Assembly: GCF_016755875.1 (NCBI RefSeq)
Contig: NZ_BNED01000005.1
Coordinates: 4,292,001 to 4,356,000 of the forward strand
Length of the DNA stretch: 64,000 nucleotides
Source: Streptomyces spororaveus
GTDB lineage: Bacteria > Actinomycetota > Actinomycetes > Streptomycetales > Streptomycetaceae
Direction: 5' to 3'
Under the pieces are notes generated by a model. It had not been told where the DNA came from, made no database searches, and was given only the letters and a program-made list of their open reading frames with translations. A program made the translations under genes and the position numbers. Of the stretch, positions 1-8,264 are shown in pieces (the stretch's first letter is position 1; every line of letters begins with the position of its first letter).

Positions 1-282
1 GTTGTAGAGGGAGCCGTCGCCCGCGCGCTCCACGACCGAGCCCGCGTGCAGCCAGACGCCGGCGTCGCGCGCCGCCTTGGACATGGCCTCGTAGGTCGGG
101 CCGTCCAGCGGTTCGGCCTCGGTCTCGAACTGCTCGTAGGCGAATGCGCCGACCGGCCACAGCTCGGGCAGGACGACGAGATCGGAGCCCGCCTGCTCCC
201 GTACGAGTTCGGCCACGCGGGTCCGTCGGGAAGATACCGACTCGCCCTCGTTCACTGCGATTTGGATCAGCGAGGCGCGCAC
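1..282 (-). CDS. Carbon-nitrogen hydrolase (nitrilase superfamily), N-terminal part
   Basis: This is the first 94 codons of a gene that runs off the left edge. The reading frame begins VRASLIQIAVNEGES and continues through a DLVVLPELWPVG segment. That segment is the nitrilase-superfamily strand carrying the catalytic glutamate (the E of LPE). A SGR/AGSVVERAGDG-type strand follows before the edge. Members hydrolyse small amides or nitriles through a Glu-Lys-Cys triad; the Lys and Cys would lie outside the window, so activity cannot be judged. The GTG at 282 is chosen because the family begins a few residues before this first strand and the nearby ATG at 284 is out of frame. It is divergent from the MDMPI-like gene at 433, with about 150 bp between them. 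The substrate is unknown. Confidence 0.8.
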   Translation of the reverse strand, partial: MRASLIQIAVNEGESVSSRRTRVAELVREQAGSDLVVLPELWPVGAFAYEQFETEAEPLDGPTYEAMSKAARDAGVWLHAGSVVERAGDGSLYN

Positions 283-432
283 ATTACCACCGTCCTGGCG
301 TTCAAGCCGTCAACTCGGGCCTACGATCGTCACACGAAAGCACTGCCGGGGTGTTCACCGGCAGCGTAGTTTTGGAAACTGAGTCCACAGCTTCTTGAAA
401 CGCGCCATTGAACAGCACCGCAAGGGGTCCCG

Positions 433-1263
433 TTGACCGTCCAGCCGCATCCCGCCCTTCAGCCCTATGCCGACGCGTGGACGCACTCCGTCGAGGCTAT
501 ATCCGAGCTGGTCCTCCCGTTGACGGAGGGCGAGTGGAACCGGGCCACGCCGTGTCCGGGCTGGTCGGTCCGTGATGTCGTGTCACACATCATCGGCATC
601 GAGTGCGAGCAGCTCGGGGATCCGCGGCCGATCCACACCGTGGCGCGGGACCTGCGGCACGTGGTGGACGAGTTCAGCCGGTACATGGAGGTGCAGGTCG
701 ACGTCCGGCGTCACCACACCGCGCCGGAGATGACCTCGGAGCTGGAGTACACCGTGATCCGGCGCTCGCGGCAGCTGCGGAACGAGAAGCGGGATCCGGC
801 CACGATGGTGCGCGGGCCGCTCGGTGACCAGGTGACGCTGGAGCACGCGCTGCGGCTGCGGGCTTTCGACGTGTGGATCCACGAGCAGGACCTGCGGGCG
901 GCGCTGGGGGCACCGGGCAACTGGGACTCGCCGGGCGCGTACGTGGCGCGGGACCTGCTGCTGGCCGGGCTGCCGAAGGTGGTGGCGAAGCGGGCGGCCG
1001 CGCCCGCGAACTCGGCCGTGGTGATCGACGTGCACGGGCCGCTGGAGTTCATGCGGACGGTCCGGGTGGACGCGGACGGCCGCGGCACCGTGGACAAGTC
1101 GCCGTCACTGGGTCCGGCGGTGACCCTGACGATGGACTGGGAGACCTACGTCCGCCTGGCGGCGGGCCGGGTGCGGGCGCACACCGTCGCCGACCGGGTG
1201 AAGGTGGAGGGCGACGTGGAACTCGCGGACGCCATCCTCACGCAGTTCTCCGTGACCCCGTAG
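433..1263 (+). CDS. MDMPI/DinB-fold, maleylpyruvate isomerase family protein
   Basis: The 276-residue protein belongs to the actinobacterial family named after mycothiol-dependent maleylpyruvate isomerase, a DinB-like four-helix metal-binding fold. The N-terminal part has the family signature: an early W in LTEGEWNRATPCPGWSVRDVVSHI, where the TPCPGW motif precedes a helix with the metal-ligand histidine. A later HALRLRAFDVWIHEQDLR segment carries further candidate ligand histidines. The C-terminal 90 residues resemble the SCP-like MDMPI C-terminal domain (VTLTMDWETYVRLAAGR). The start is a TTG at 433, preceded by AAGGGGT at 422-428. Most family members have no assigned substrate; mycothiol-linked thiol or isomerase chemistry is only possible. 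Its 3' end overlaps the convergent MFS gene by 26 bp. Confidence 0.82.
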   Translation: MTVQPHPALQPYADAWTHSVEAISELVLPLTEGEWNRATPCPGWSVRDVVSHIIGIECEQLGDPRPIHTVARDLRHVVDEFSRYMEVQVDVRRHHTAPEMTSELEYTVIRRSRQLRNEKRDPATMVRGPLGDQVTLEHALRLRAFDVWIHEQDLRAALGAPGNWDSPGAYVARDLLLAGLPKVVAKRAAAPANSAVVIDVHGPLEFMRTVRVDADGRGTVDKSPSLGPAVTLTMDWETYVRLAAGRVRAHTVADRVKVEGDVELADAILTQFSVTP

Positions 1264-2686
1264 GAGGGCGCGGGACCGCGGGGACGGTCCCGCGGCCCCG
1301 GGCGGCCTCGCGGGCCAGGGCCGGGCCGCGCAGCCGCAGGATGCGCAGGACGCCCAGCGCCTCCAGTGCGAAGACCGTCGAGAAGGCGATGCGGTAGTTG
1401 TCCCCGGTGGCGTCGAGCAGGACGCCCACCGCCAGCAGCGTGGTCATGGACGCGATGAATCCGCCCATGTTCGTGATCCCGGAGGCGGTGCCCTGGCGCT
1501 CGGCCGGGTTGGCCGGGCGGGCGAAGTCGAAGCCGATCATCGACGCCGGTCCGCAGCCGCCGAGGACCAGGCACAGCGCGACCAGCAGTCCCATCGGCGC
1601 CCGCTCGCCCGGATACACGAGGACCGCCGCCCACAGCAGGGCGGTGAGGCCGACCGTGCCCAGGGCGAGCGGGATCCGCGCGGACTGGCGGCGGCCGACG
1701 ATCTGGCCGTAGACCAGCCCGAGCGCCATGTTCGAGGCGACGACCAGCGTCAGCAGTCCGCCCGCGGTGGTCCGCGACAGCCCCTGCGCCTCGACGAGGA
1801 ACGGCATCCCCCACAGCAGCAGGAACACCATCGCGGGGAACTGGGTGGTGAAGTGCACCCATAGGCCGAGGCGGGTGCCGGGTTCGGCCCAGGACTCCCG
1901 GATCTGGCGGCGCACGAAACCGCCCGGGGCACCCGGGGCACCCGGGGCACCCGGGGCACCTGGAGCCCCGGCGGCGCGCGGCACGGGCCCGTGACCCTCC
2001 GGGTGGTCGCGCAGGAACAGCACCAGCGGCACCAGGACCACCAGCCCCGCCACCGCGCTGCCCGCGAAGGCGGCCGTCCAGCCGACCCCGTGCAGGACCG
2101 GGGCGAGGACGAGGGTGGAAACGAGGTTGCCCGCCATGCCGACCAGCCCGGCCAGCTGCGCCATCAGCGGCCCGCGCCGGGCCGGGAACCACCGGGTGCC
2201 GAGCCGCAGCACCGATATGAAGGTCATCGCGTCGCCGCAGCCCAGCAGCGCCCGCGCGGCCAGCGCCGTCCCGTAGGAGGGCGACAGCGCGAAGCCGAGC
2301 TGGCCGGCGGTGAAGAGCACCGCGCCCAGGGTCAGCACCTTCTTGGTGCCGAGCCGGTCGACCATCAGGCCCACCGGTATCTGCATGCCCGCGTAGACGA
2401 GCAGCTGGAGGAGCGAGAAGGTGGCCAGCGCCGAGGCGTTGACGTGGAAGCGGTCGGCGGCGTCGAGGCCGGCCACGCCCAGGCTGGTGCGGAAGATCAC
2501 CGCCACGAAGTAGACGGCGACGCCGATGCCCCACACGGCGAGGGCCTTCCGGCCGCCGGGCGGGTCCTCGGGCAGGCCGGTCCTGGGAAGGGCACCGTTC
2601 GCGGACCCGTCCACCGCACCGTTCGCGGACCCGTCCACCGCACCGTTCGCGGACCCGTCCACCGCGGCGTTCACCGGACCGTTCAC
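1238..2686 (-). CDS. MFS transporter with repeat-rich N-terminus and central loop
   Basis: A 482-residue major facilitator transporter with about 12 hydrophobic helices, starting with KALAVWGIGVAVYFVAVIFR. The first-loop MFS motif appears as GLMVDRLGTKKVL (G-x-x-x-D-R-x-G), typical of drug or metabolite:H+ antiporters and related carriers. The GTG start at 2686 overlaps the TGA of the GntR gene as GTGA, so the two are translationally coupled and the regulator probably controls transport. About 35 residues ahead of the first helix are three perfect copies of an eight-residue unit. The cytoplasmic loop between the two six-helix halves holds a Gly-Ala-Pro tract. The stop codon lies inside the convergent MDMPI-like gene. 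The substrate cannot be told from sequence. Confidence 0.85.
   Translation of the reverse strand: MNGPVNAAVDGSANGAVDGSANGAVDGSANGALPRTGLPEDPPGGRKALAVWGIGVAVYFVAVIFRTSLGVAGLDAADRFHVNASALATFSLLQLLVYAGMQIPVGLMVDRLGTKKVLTLGAVLFTAGQLGFALSPSYGTALAARALLGCGDAMTFISVLRLGTRWFPARRGPLMAQLAGLVGMAGNLVSTLVLAPVLHGVGWTAAFAGSAVAGLVVLVPLVLFLRDHPEGHGPVPRAAGAPGAPGAPGAPGAPGGFVRRQIRESWAEPGTRLGLWVHFTTQFPAMVFLLLWGMPFLVEAQGLSRTTAGGLLTLVVASNMALGLVYGQIVGRRQSARIPLALGTVGLTALLWAAVLVYPGERAPMGLLVALCLVLGGCGPASMIGFDFARPANPAERQGTASGITNMGGFIASMTTLLAVGVLLDATGDNYRIAFSTVFALEALGVLRILRLRGPALAREAARGRGTVPAVPRPPTGSRRTA
1923..1958. repeat. Four tandem 9-bp units encoding Gly-Ala-Pro
   Basis: Four perfect copies of CCCGGGGCA are followed by a degenerate fifth. 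Read on the minus strand they give a collagen-like GAP-GAP tract in the central cytoplasmic loop of the MFS transporter. Copy number is likely to vary between strains by slippage; every unit keeps the frame. Confidence 0.9.
2592..2663. repeat. Three perfect tandem 24-bp units
   Basis: Units at 2592-2615, 2616-2639 and 2640-2663 are identical. On the minus strand they encode three in-frame copies of an eight-residue unit (ANGAVDGS-like) in the N-terminal tail of the MFS transporter. There are no spacers, so this is not a CRISPR array. Confidence 0.92.
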
Positions 2687-3333
2687 CGGGCCGGCCCCCG
2701 CACCAGGTCCTCGACCCGGCCGATGTGCCCGCGGACCGCCGCGGCCGCCGTGTCCGCGTCCCCGGCACGCAGCGCGTCCAGGATCTCGGCGTGCTCGGCG
2801 AGGGTGCGCTCCAGCCGTTCGGGGTGGGCGTGCAGGAGGGCCACTCCCATCCGCAGCTGCCGGTCGCGGAGTTGGTCGTAGAGCCGGCACAGGATCTGGT
2901 TGCCGGCGCTGCGCACGATCTCGGCGTGGAAGCCGCGGTCGGCGGCCATCATCGCGGCGAGGTCGCCCGCCCCGGCGTGCCGGCGCTGTTCGTCGAGCAG
3001 GGCGGCGAGCCGCTCCAGCAGGCCCGGTGGCGCCGGTACGGCTCTGCGCACGGTGAACTCCTCGACCAGCAGCCGGGTTTCGAGGACGTCGGTGATCTCC
3101 TGCGCGGAGACCGGGAGGACCAGCGCCCCCTTCTTCGGGTACAGCTTCAGCAGCCCCTCGGTCTCCAGCCGCAGCAGCGCCTCGCGGACGGGCGTACGGG
3201 ACACTCCGACCGCCGAGGCCAGTTCGCCCTCGGTCAGGAGCGTGCCGCCTTCGTAGCGGCGGTCGAGCACCCCCTGTTTGACGTGCTGGTAGACGCGGTC
3301 CGCGGCGGTCACGGCAGGGGCGGGGGCAGGCAT
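2683..3333 (-). CDS. GntR-family regulator, FadR/FCD subfamily
   Basis: A 216-residue one-component regulator. Residues about 8-70 form the GntR winged helix (DRVYQHVKQGVLDRRYEGG, then LLTEGELASAVGVSRTPVREAL). The rest is an all-helical FCD ligand-binding domain with the metal-type pattern D..FH..I ... (ADRGFHAEIVRSAGN) and a late H (AEHAEILDALRAGD). FCD regulators usually bind small carboxylates. The ATG at 3333 is chosen because a TATCCT box lies six bases upstream, fitting a leaderless transcript; an in-frame ATG at 3363 would add ten residues of poor family fit. It is coupled by a GTGA overlap to the MFS gene, its likely target. The effector is unknown. Confidence 0.86.
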   Translation of the reverse strand: MPAPAPAVTAADRVYQHVKQGVLDRRYEGGTLLTEGELASAVGVSRTPVREALLRLETEGLLKLYPKKGALVLPVSAQEITDVLETRLLVEEFTVRRAVPAPPGLLERLAALLDEQRRHAGAGDLAAMMAADRGFHAEIVRSAGNQILCRLYDQLRDRQLRMGVALLHAHPERLERTLAEHAEILDALRAGDADTAAAAVRGHIGRVEDLVRGPAR

Positions 3334-3506
3334 GCGCACAGGATAGATACAACAGGGGTGCACGCCGTGCCGGGTCCAGGATGTGGACCGGGACCGGGGC
3401 GGGAAGCCGGGTGTGAGCCACCGGCCCCGGGCTGCATCGAAAGGTGTACCGCGCCTTCGTCCACCCGCAGGACGTACGGGGGCCCGTGCCCCGGGAGGCT
3501 GGGGTC

Positions 3507-4688
3507 ATGGCCGAAACCCTGCTCGCCCCGGCGGCTCAGAAGACCGCCCGGCTCCCGCTCCTGGACGTCCTGCGCGGCGCCGCCATCCTCGGCACGCTCA
3601 TGACCAACGTCTGGATCTTCACCTCGCCCGGCTCGGAGTGGGGGGTGCTGCAGGGCGCGCTGAAGCCGCCGGACCCGCTCGCGGACCCCTCGGTCGCGAA
3701 CCTCGCCGAGAGCGTGTTCCGCTTCCTCGCCGACGGCAAGTTCCTGGCCCTGCTGACGGTCCTGTTCGGGGTGGGCCTGGCCATCCAGTACGACTCCGCC
3801 GCCCGCCGCGGGGACCCCTGGCCCGGCCGCTATCCGCGCCGGGCGGCGTTCCTCTTCGTCGAGGGCACCGTGCACTTCGTGCTCGTCTTCGCCTGGGACG
3901 TGCTCATGGGGTACGCCGTCACCGCCCTGCTCGTCGCCTGGCTGCTGGCCCGCTCCGAGAAGGTGCGCCGGCGGGCCATGTGGACGGCCGGCGGACTGCA
4001 CCTGGCGCTGATCTCCCTGGTGACGCTCGACTCGCTGAGCCGGCCCGCCGGCGCCCCTAAGGCCGTGGACCCGGACGCCGTCGAGCTGTACGCCCACGGC
4101 GGCTACCCGGCCCAGATCGCCTTCCGCCTGGAGCACTTCCTCGCCCTGCGCATCGAGCCGGTCATCTCCTTCGGGCTGCTCGTGTTCCTCTTCCTCCTCG
4201 GGGTCCGGCTGCACCGCGCGGGGGCCTTCACCGCCACCGCCGAGGGCCGCCGTGTGCGGACCCGGCTGGCCGTCTGGGGCCTGGGCCTCGGCCTGCCGCT
4301 GAACGCCGCGACGGCCCTCGGCGGCGCCGACTTCTACCTCCTGGGCCGCTACGGCGCCGCGCCGGTGCTCGCGCTCGGCTACATCGGCCTGATCGGCGTC
4401 GTCCTCGACCGGCGGTGGGTCCCGGCCGCCGCCAGCCGGGCCCTCGGCTCCGTCGGCCGCACCGCCCTGTCCTGCTACGTCGCCCAGAACCTGCTGTGCA
4501 TGCTGCTCTGCTACGGCATCGGCCTGGGCCTCGCCGAACGGTTGGGCGGCACCGGCCCCTGGTGGGTGATGGGCCTGTGGGCCGGCGTGAGCCTGACCCT
4601 CGTCGCCGGGTCGCGGCTGTGGCTGCGCCGTTTCGGCCACGGCCCCCTGGAAGCCGTACAGCGCACGGTCCTCAGGCCCCGCCGGTGA
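3507..4688 (+). CDS. DUF418 multi-pass membrane protein
   Basis: A 393-residue polytopic membrane protein with the DUF418 opening motif RLPLLDVLRGAAILGTLMTNV, then roughly eight to ten hydrophobic segments. The C-terminal DUF418 block is also present, including GRTALSCYVAQNLLCMLLCYGIGLGL. The family is related to acyltransferase-3-like and HGSNAT-type membrane proteins, but no function is established. The ATG at 3507 is chosen for the GGGAGGCTGGGG ribosome-binding sequence just upstream; an in-frame start at 3444 has no such site. It is divergent from the GntR gene and overlaps the convergent chagasin-like gene by 17 bp at its end. Confidence 0.85.
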   Translation: MAETLLAPAAQKTARLPLLDVLRGAAILGTLMTNVWIFTSPGSEWGVLQGALKPPDPLADPSVANLAESVFRFLADGKFLALLTVLFGVGLAIQYDSAARRGDPWPGRYPRRAAFLFVEGTVHFVLVFAWDVLMGYAVTALLVAWLLARSEKVRRRAMWTAGGLHLALISLVTLDSLSRPAGAPKAVDPDAVELYAHGGYPAQIAFRLEHFLALRIEPVISFGLLVFLFLLGVRLHRAGAFTATAEGRRVRTRLAVWGLGLGLPLNAATALGGADFYLLGRYGAAPVLALGYIGLIGVVLDRRWVPAAASRALGSVGRTALSCYVAQNLLCMLLCYGIGLGLAERLGGTGPWWVMGLWAGVSLTLVAGSRLWLRRFGHGPLEAVQRTVLRPRR

Positions 4689-5004
4689 CCGCCGGCACCT
4701 CGACGTCCAGGACGAACTCGTCGTACGGGGCCTCGTCCGGGTAGGGCGGCCGGACCTGCGCGAAGCGGATCCGGGCCCGGCCCCCGCCCGGGGGCCGGGC
4801 CCGGACCACGTAGGTCCGCTCCACCGCGGCCCCCGGCGGCGGGGCCGCACCGGCGGCGGCCGGAGCCTCGGGGGCCTCCGTCACCGCGACCACGTCCGCG
4901 TCCCCGGTGACCTGCCAGGTCCACACGTACCCGCGCGCCCCGCGCCCGGTGAGCCGCAGCTCGTACGGCTGGTCCGGGACCAGCACGATGCTCCGTACCT
5001 CCAC
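4672..5004 (-). CDS. Chagasin-like (family I42) cysteine-protease inhibitor candidate
   Basis: A 110-residue, beta-rich protein without a signal peptide. Chagasins block papain-type enzymes with three loops: NPTTGY, GxGG and RPW. Here degenerate counterparts appear in order: GRGARGYVWTW (residues 20-30), PGGGRARIRF (72-81) and VRPPYPD (84-90). The I..R.F...RP spacing between the last two loops is typical of the family. Family placement is inferred from these motifs. The GTG start at 5004 follows GAGAGGA by eight bases and lies 15 bp after the stop of the papain-like protease, so one transcript should make both. It probably protects the cell from, or tunes, that protease. The first loop lacks the Asn-Pro, so affinity may be altered. 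Confidence 0.62.
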   Translation of the reverse strand: MEVRSIVLVPDQPYELRLTGRGARGYVWTWQVTGDADVVAVTEAPEAPAAAGAAPPPGAAVERTYVVRARPPGGGRARIRFAQVRPPYPDEAPYDEFVLDVEVPAVTGGA

Positions 5005-5019
5005 GCCCGCCCGGTCCTC

Positions 5020-6918
5020 TCAGACGGGGCCGATCACCGACCCCTCGTGCCAGCCCGCGCCGTCGCGCCAGTAGTGCTGGAGGCGGCGGTCGGTGCGCAG
5101 GACGATGACTTCCAGGTTGAACCCGAAACTGCCCTGGAGCATCCCGGTGACGGCGGCGACGTCGTGCCCGAAGACCGCGCCGCGCCGCCAGGGCGAGCCG
5201 CCCGCGTTGCCGCGCCACCAGTGCTCGACCTGGCCGCCGGCGACGGCCACGCACAGCTCGTAGTTCCCGGCGGTGTCCTCGTCGGCGGCCCCGAACTGCC
5301 CCTCGATCAGGCAGGGCGCGGAGACGGCCGGGGTACCGCTGCCGAAGATCTCCCCGGGCCGCCAGGTGAAGCCGTTCGGATCGTCGCGCCACCACAGCTG
5401 CATGCGGCCGTCGGTGAGCGCGGCGACGAGGTCGAGGTGGCGGCCGCGGGTCTGGACGAGGGCGGGTCCGTAGTGGGCGATGCCGGAGGCGAACCGGCCG
5501 CCGTCGTTCCAGGTCCAGGGGGCGCCGTTGATCCGCCACCAGTGGTTGAGCCGGCCGTCGGCGGTCCGCACGACCACCTCGAAGTTGCCCGGCTTGCCGT
5601 AGTCGCTCTGGATGAACGCCGGGGTCGAGCCGGCCGCCGCGTCGCCCGGTCCGAAGACGCCGCCGTCGCGCCAGGCCCCGCCGGACTGCTCGTAGTACCA
5701 GTGGCGCAGCCGGCCGCCGGTGGTCACGTGCAGGGACTCCATGTTGCGGTTGTAGGTGGTGCCGGTGAAGGCGGGCTGGCCGGAGGCGTCGGTGGCGAAG
5801 GTGCCCGCGCGCGCCCAGGCGAACGGGGAGTCGCCCTCGCGCCACCAGTGCTGGAGGCGGCCGCCGCCGGGGGCGGTGGCGAGGAGCTCGAAGTTGCGGT
5901 GGGCGCGGCCGTTGCCGCTCTCGTAGACATTGCCGGTGTGCAGGCGGCGCTTGGTCCACGGGTCGGGGTTGGTGCCGCGCAGGCCGCACTTGGCCCAGTA
6001 GTCGATGTTGACCTCGCCGTAGGCGATCCGGCCGTAGCCGCCGACGTGGTAGCCCGTGCCCCAGGAGTTCTTGAACAGCCAGCAGCCGGCCGCGTCGTCG
6101 TAGCCGACGATCAACACGCAGTGCCCGCCCGCGAGATGGTCGCTCGTACGGTGGTACACGCCGGAGCCGAGCCCGAAGAAGTCGTCGTAGACGTCGAAGC
6201 AGGCGGTCAGCGGGCCGACCGTGTCCAGCCAGACCTTCTGCTGCTCCACGTCGCCGAGGCGGACGTAGTCGGTGATCCGGACGGTCCGGCCGGAGCGGTC
6301 CCAGCTGGGTGTGTACTCGGCGCGCCAGGCGTCGCGGCGGGCGGCCGGCAGCCCCGCGGGCGGGGTGCTGTAAGGCCAGCAGTCCGGGTCGGCGAGCCCG
6401 CCGTTCGCCTTGATCCAGTCCAGGGCGGTCTCCGGATTGCTGCCCTGGCCACAGGCGAAGCGCAGGCCGTCGTGCACGTCGCCCTCGGAGCGCTCCGCCC
6501 ATACGTCGTGCTCGATCCGGGCCATGGACTCCACCAGGCCGGCGGCTCCGAAGGCCCAGCAGGAACCGCACGGGTTCTGGTCCTTCACCTTGGTGATCCA
6601 GGGCCATCCCCAGCGGGTGCGCCAGTCCACGGCGGCCGGCCGGGCCGGGGCCGCCACCCCCTGGACCCCGGGCAGCAGCCCGTGGGCGGCCCGGCGCCGC
6701 GTCAGATGCGGATTGCCGCTCGCGTGGCCGATGATCCCCGGGAGATCGATCACCCCCACGTCCTCGGCGGGTGTCAGGTTCGCCCCGGGCTCCAGACCGA
6801 GCGAGGGCCGTGGCACGGGCTCCTCGTCGGCGAGGTGCTCCAGTACCGACCAGCGCGCCCCCTGCGCGACGAGCCGCGCGCGCAGCTCCCCCACCGATTG
6901 GACAGACTCCTCCGGCAT
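5020..6918 (-). CDS. Papain-family (C1A) protease with six C-terminal HWWR repeats
   Basis: A 632-residue two-part protein. Residues 95-310 form a C1A papain domain with the complete active site: Gln114 (oxyanion), Cys120 in NPCGSCWAFG, His266 in GGHCVLIVGYD and Asn284 in KNSWGTGY. Residues 1-95 look like a propeptide; no signal peptide or membrane segment is visible, so export by a classical route is doubtful. From about residue 330 there are six repeats of about 50 residues. Each has a hydrophobic strand (NFELLA, NYELCV) followed by GGRLQHWWR and a W..G..FG turn. This suggests a six-bladed beta-propeller, lectin-like module for binding sugars or surfaces. The ATG at 6918 has GGGGGG five bases upstream. 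The chagasin-like gene follows by 15 bp. Bacterial C1A enzymes of this layout are uncharacterised to my knowledge. Confidence 0.85.
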   Translation of the reverse strand: MPEESVQSVGELRARLVAQGARWSVLEHLADEEPVPRPSLGLEPGANLTPAEDVGVIDLPGIIGHASGNPHLTRRRAAHGLLPGVQGVAAPARPAAVDWRTRWGWPWITKVKDQNPCGSCWAFGAAGLVESMARIEHDVWAERSEGDVHDGLRFACGQGSNPETALDWIKANGGLADPDCWPYSTPPAGLPAARRDAWRAEYTPSWDRSGRTVRITDYVRLGDVEQQKVWLDTVGPLTACFDVYDDFFGLGSGVYHRTSDHLAGGHCVLIVGYDDAAGCWLFKNSWGTGYHVGGYGRIAYGEVNIDYWAKCGLRGTNPDPWTKRRLHTGNVYESGNGRAHRNFELLATAPGGGRLQHWWREGDSPFAWARAGTFATDASGQPAFTGTTYNRNMESLHVTTGGRLRHWYYEQSGGAWRDGGVFGPGDAAAGSTPAFIQSDYGKPGNFEVVVRTADGRLNHWWRINGAPWTWNDGGRFASGIAHYGPALVQTRGRHLDLVAALTDGRMQLWWRDDPNGFTWRPGEIFGSGTPAVSAPCLIEGQFGAADEDTAGNYELCVAVAGGQVEHWWRGNAGGSPWRRGAVFGHDVAAVTGMLQGSFGFNLEVIVLRTDRRLQHYWRDGAGWHEGSVIGPV

Positions 6919-7089
6919 AGCGGCCCCCCAGCTGCAACCGTTCGGATCCAAGACCCGGGAGCGTCTCCCCGGCGCCCGGGGGCGTCAAGGGGGTCCGCAC
7001 GGTCGCGTGGGGGCACGAGGGGGCGTGCCGCTCCGGCGCCCGCCGGATCGGCGCTCGCGCCGGGCGCGGCCGGCGCGCCGGACGGCTTC

Positions 7090-7133
7090 CCTGCCGCCGG
7101 CCTGCCACCGGCCTGCCGCCGGCCTGCCGCCGG
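7090..7133. repeat. Four tandem 11-bp units after the monooxygenase gene
   Basis: Copies of CCTGCCGCCGG lie at 7090, 7101 (one mismatch), 7112 and 7123, directly after the stop codon of the FAD monooxygenase read on the minus strand. They sit in the non-coding gap before the protease gene. No function is visible beyond possible transcript-end structure. Confidence 0.85.
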
Positions 7134-7134
7134 G

Positions 7135-8244
7135 TCAGCCGTCCAGCGAGATCGCCTGCTTGGCGCGGTCCACGGATTCCTCGGAGGCCGGTCCGCCCGG
7201 GTTCTCCGTCGCCAGCGCCTGGTTGAGGTCGACGAAGGGCCGCATCCGCTCCTCGTAGCGGGCGTACGCGGCAAGGTGGTCGCCGGAGGACTGGGCGAGG
7301 GAGTCGGCCAGCACGTGGGCGCCCACCAGGGCCAGGCTGGTGCCCTGGCCCGAGAGGGGGGAGGGGCAGTAGCCGGCGTCCCCGAGCAGGACGACCCGGC
7401 CCCGCGACCACCGGTCCATGCGGATCTGGGCCATGGCGTCGCAGTAGAAGTCGGGCGCCCGCCGGGCGGCCTCGGCCAGGCGGGTCCCCTCCCACTGCAG
7501 GGACTCCAGCCTGTCGACGACGGTCCGCCGCAGGGCCTCGGCGGTCCGCAGTTCCGGCGCGAGCGGGGCGGACTCGAAGCCGAAGGCGACGCGCAGTTCG
7601 GTGTTGTCGCGTACGGGCATGACGCCGAAGCCCATGTCGCCGTCGCGCAGCCACATCTGCCAGTCCTCCAGGCCGAGGAAGTTGTCGGCGCCGAAGACCG
7701 AGAGGTAGCTGCCCAGGTGGTGGACGTAGTCCTCCTCGGGGCCGAAGGCCAGGCGCCGCACGGTGGAGTGCAGGCCGTCCGCCCCGACGACGAGGTCGAA
7801 GGTGCGCGGCTCCGCGTGCGCGAACTCCGCCCGCACCCCGCTCCCGTCCTGCGCCAGCGCGGTGACGGTGTCGCCGAAGAGGTACTCGACGTCCGCGCGG
7901 GTGTGCTCGTGGACCAGCCGAACCAGGTCCTCGCGCAGCAGCTCGATGTCCTCGCCGTCGAGCCGGCCGCTGCTGTAGGTCGCCTCGGTGGAGCGGCCGA
8001 CCTCGCCGCCGTCGGGGCCGAGCATCGACATGCCGCGCATCCGGGTGCGTACGCGGCTCGCCGGCTCCAGCAGGCCCATGCGCTCCACGACGTCGAGCGC
8101 GACGCCGCGGATGTCCACGGCCTGCCCGCCGCCGCGCACGCCCGGGGCTCGTTCGACGACGGTGGGCTCGAAGCCGCGGCGGTGCAGGAGGTGGGCCAGG
8201 ACGGGTCCCGCGATGCCGCCGCCGGAGATGAGTACGGTCCGCAT
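7135..8244 (-). CDS. FAD-dependent aromatic-type monooxygenase
   Basis: A 369-residue class A flavoprotein monooxygenase (PHBH fold). The N-terminal Rossmann motif is GGGIAGPVLAHLLHRRGFEPTV. The FAD/NADPH DG motif appears as GADGLHSTVRRLAF, and the second FAD motif as GDAGYCPSPLSGQGTSLALV. These enzymes use NAD(P)H and O2 to hydroxylate aromatic rings, including tetracycline-like drugs, so detoxification is one possibility. The ATG at 8244 has GAAGGAG eight bases upstream. It is transcribed divergently from the GntR-TetR double-HTH regulator over a 166-bp region rich in TGTACG elements, the standard arrangement for a drug-inducible oxidase and its repressor. The substrate is unknown. Confidence 0.88.
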   Translation of the reverse strand: MRTVLISGGGIAGPVLAHLLHRRGFEPTVVERAPGVRGGGQAVDIRGVALDVVERMGLLEPASRVRTRMRGMSMLGPDGGEVGRSTEATYSSGRLDGEDIELLREDLVRLVHEHTRADVEYLFGDTVTALAQDGSGVRAEFAHAEPRTFDLVVGADGLHSTVRRLAFGPEEDYVHHLGSYLSVFGADNFLGLEDWQMWLRDGDMGFGVMPVRDNTELRVAFGFESAPLAPELRTAEALRRTVVDRLESLQWEGTRLAEAARRAPDFYCDAMAQIRMDRWSRGRVVLLGDAGYCPSPLSGQGTSLALVGAHVLADSLAQSSGDHLAAYARYEERMRPFVDLNQALATENPGGPASEESVDRAKQAISLDG

Positions 8245-8264
8245 GAGAAGCTCCTTCAGTGGTC

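Noticed and set aside
2592..2663. Tandem 24-bp units considered as a CRISPR array
   Set aside because: No spacers between units, in-frame coding repeats, and no cas genes in the window.
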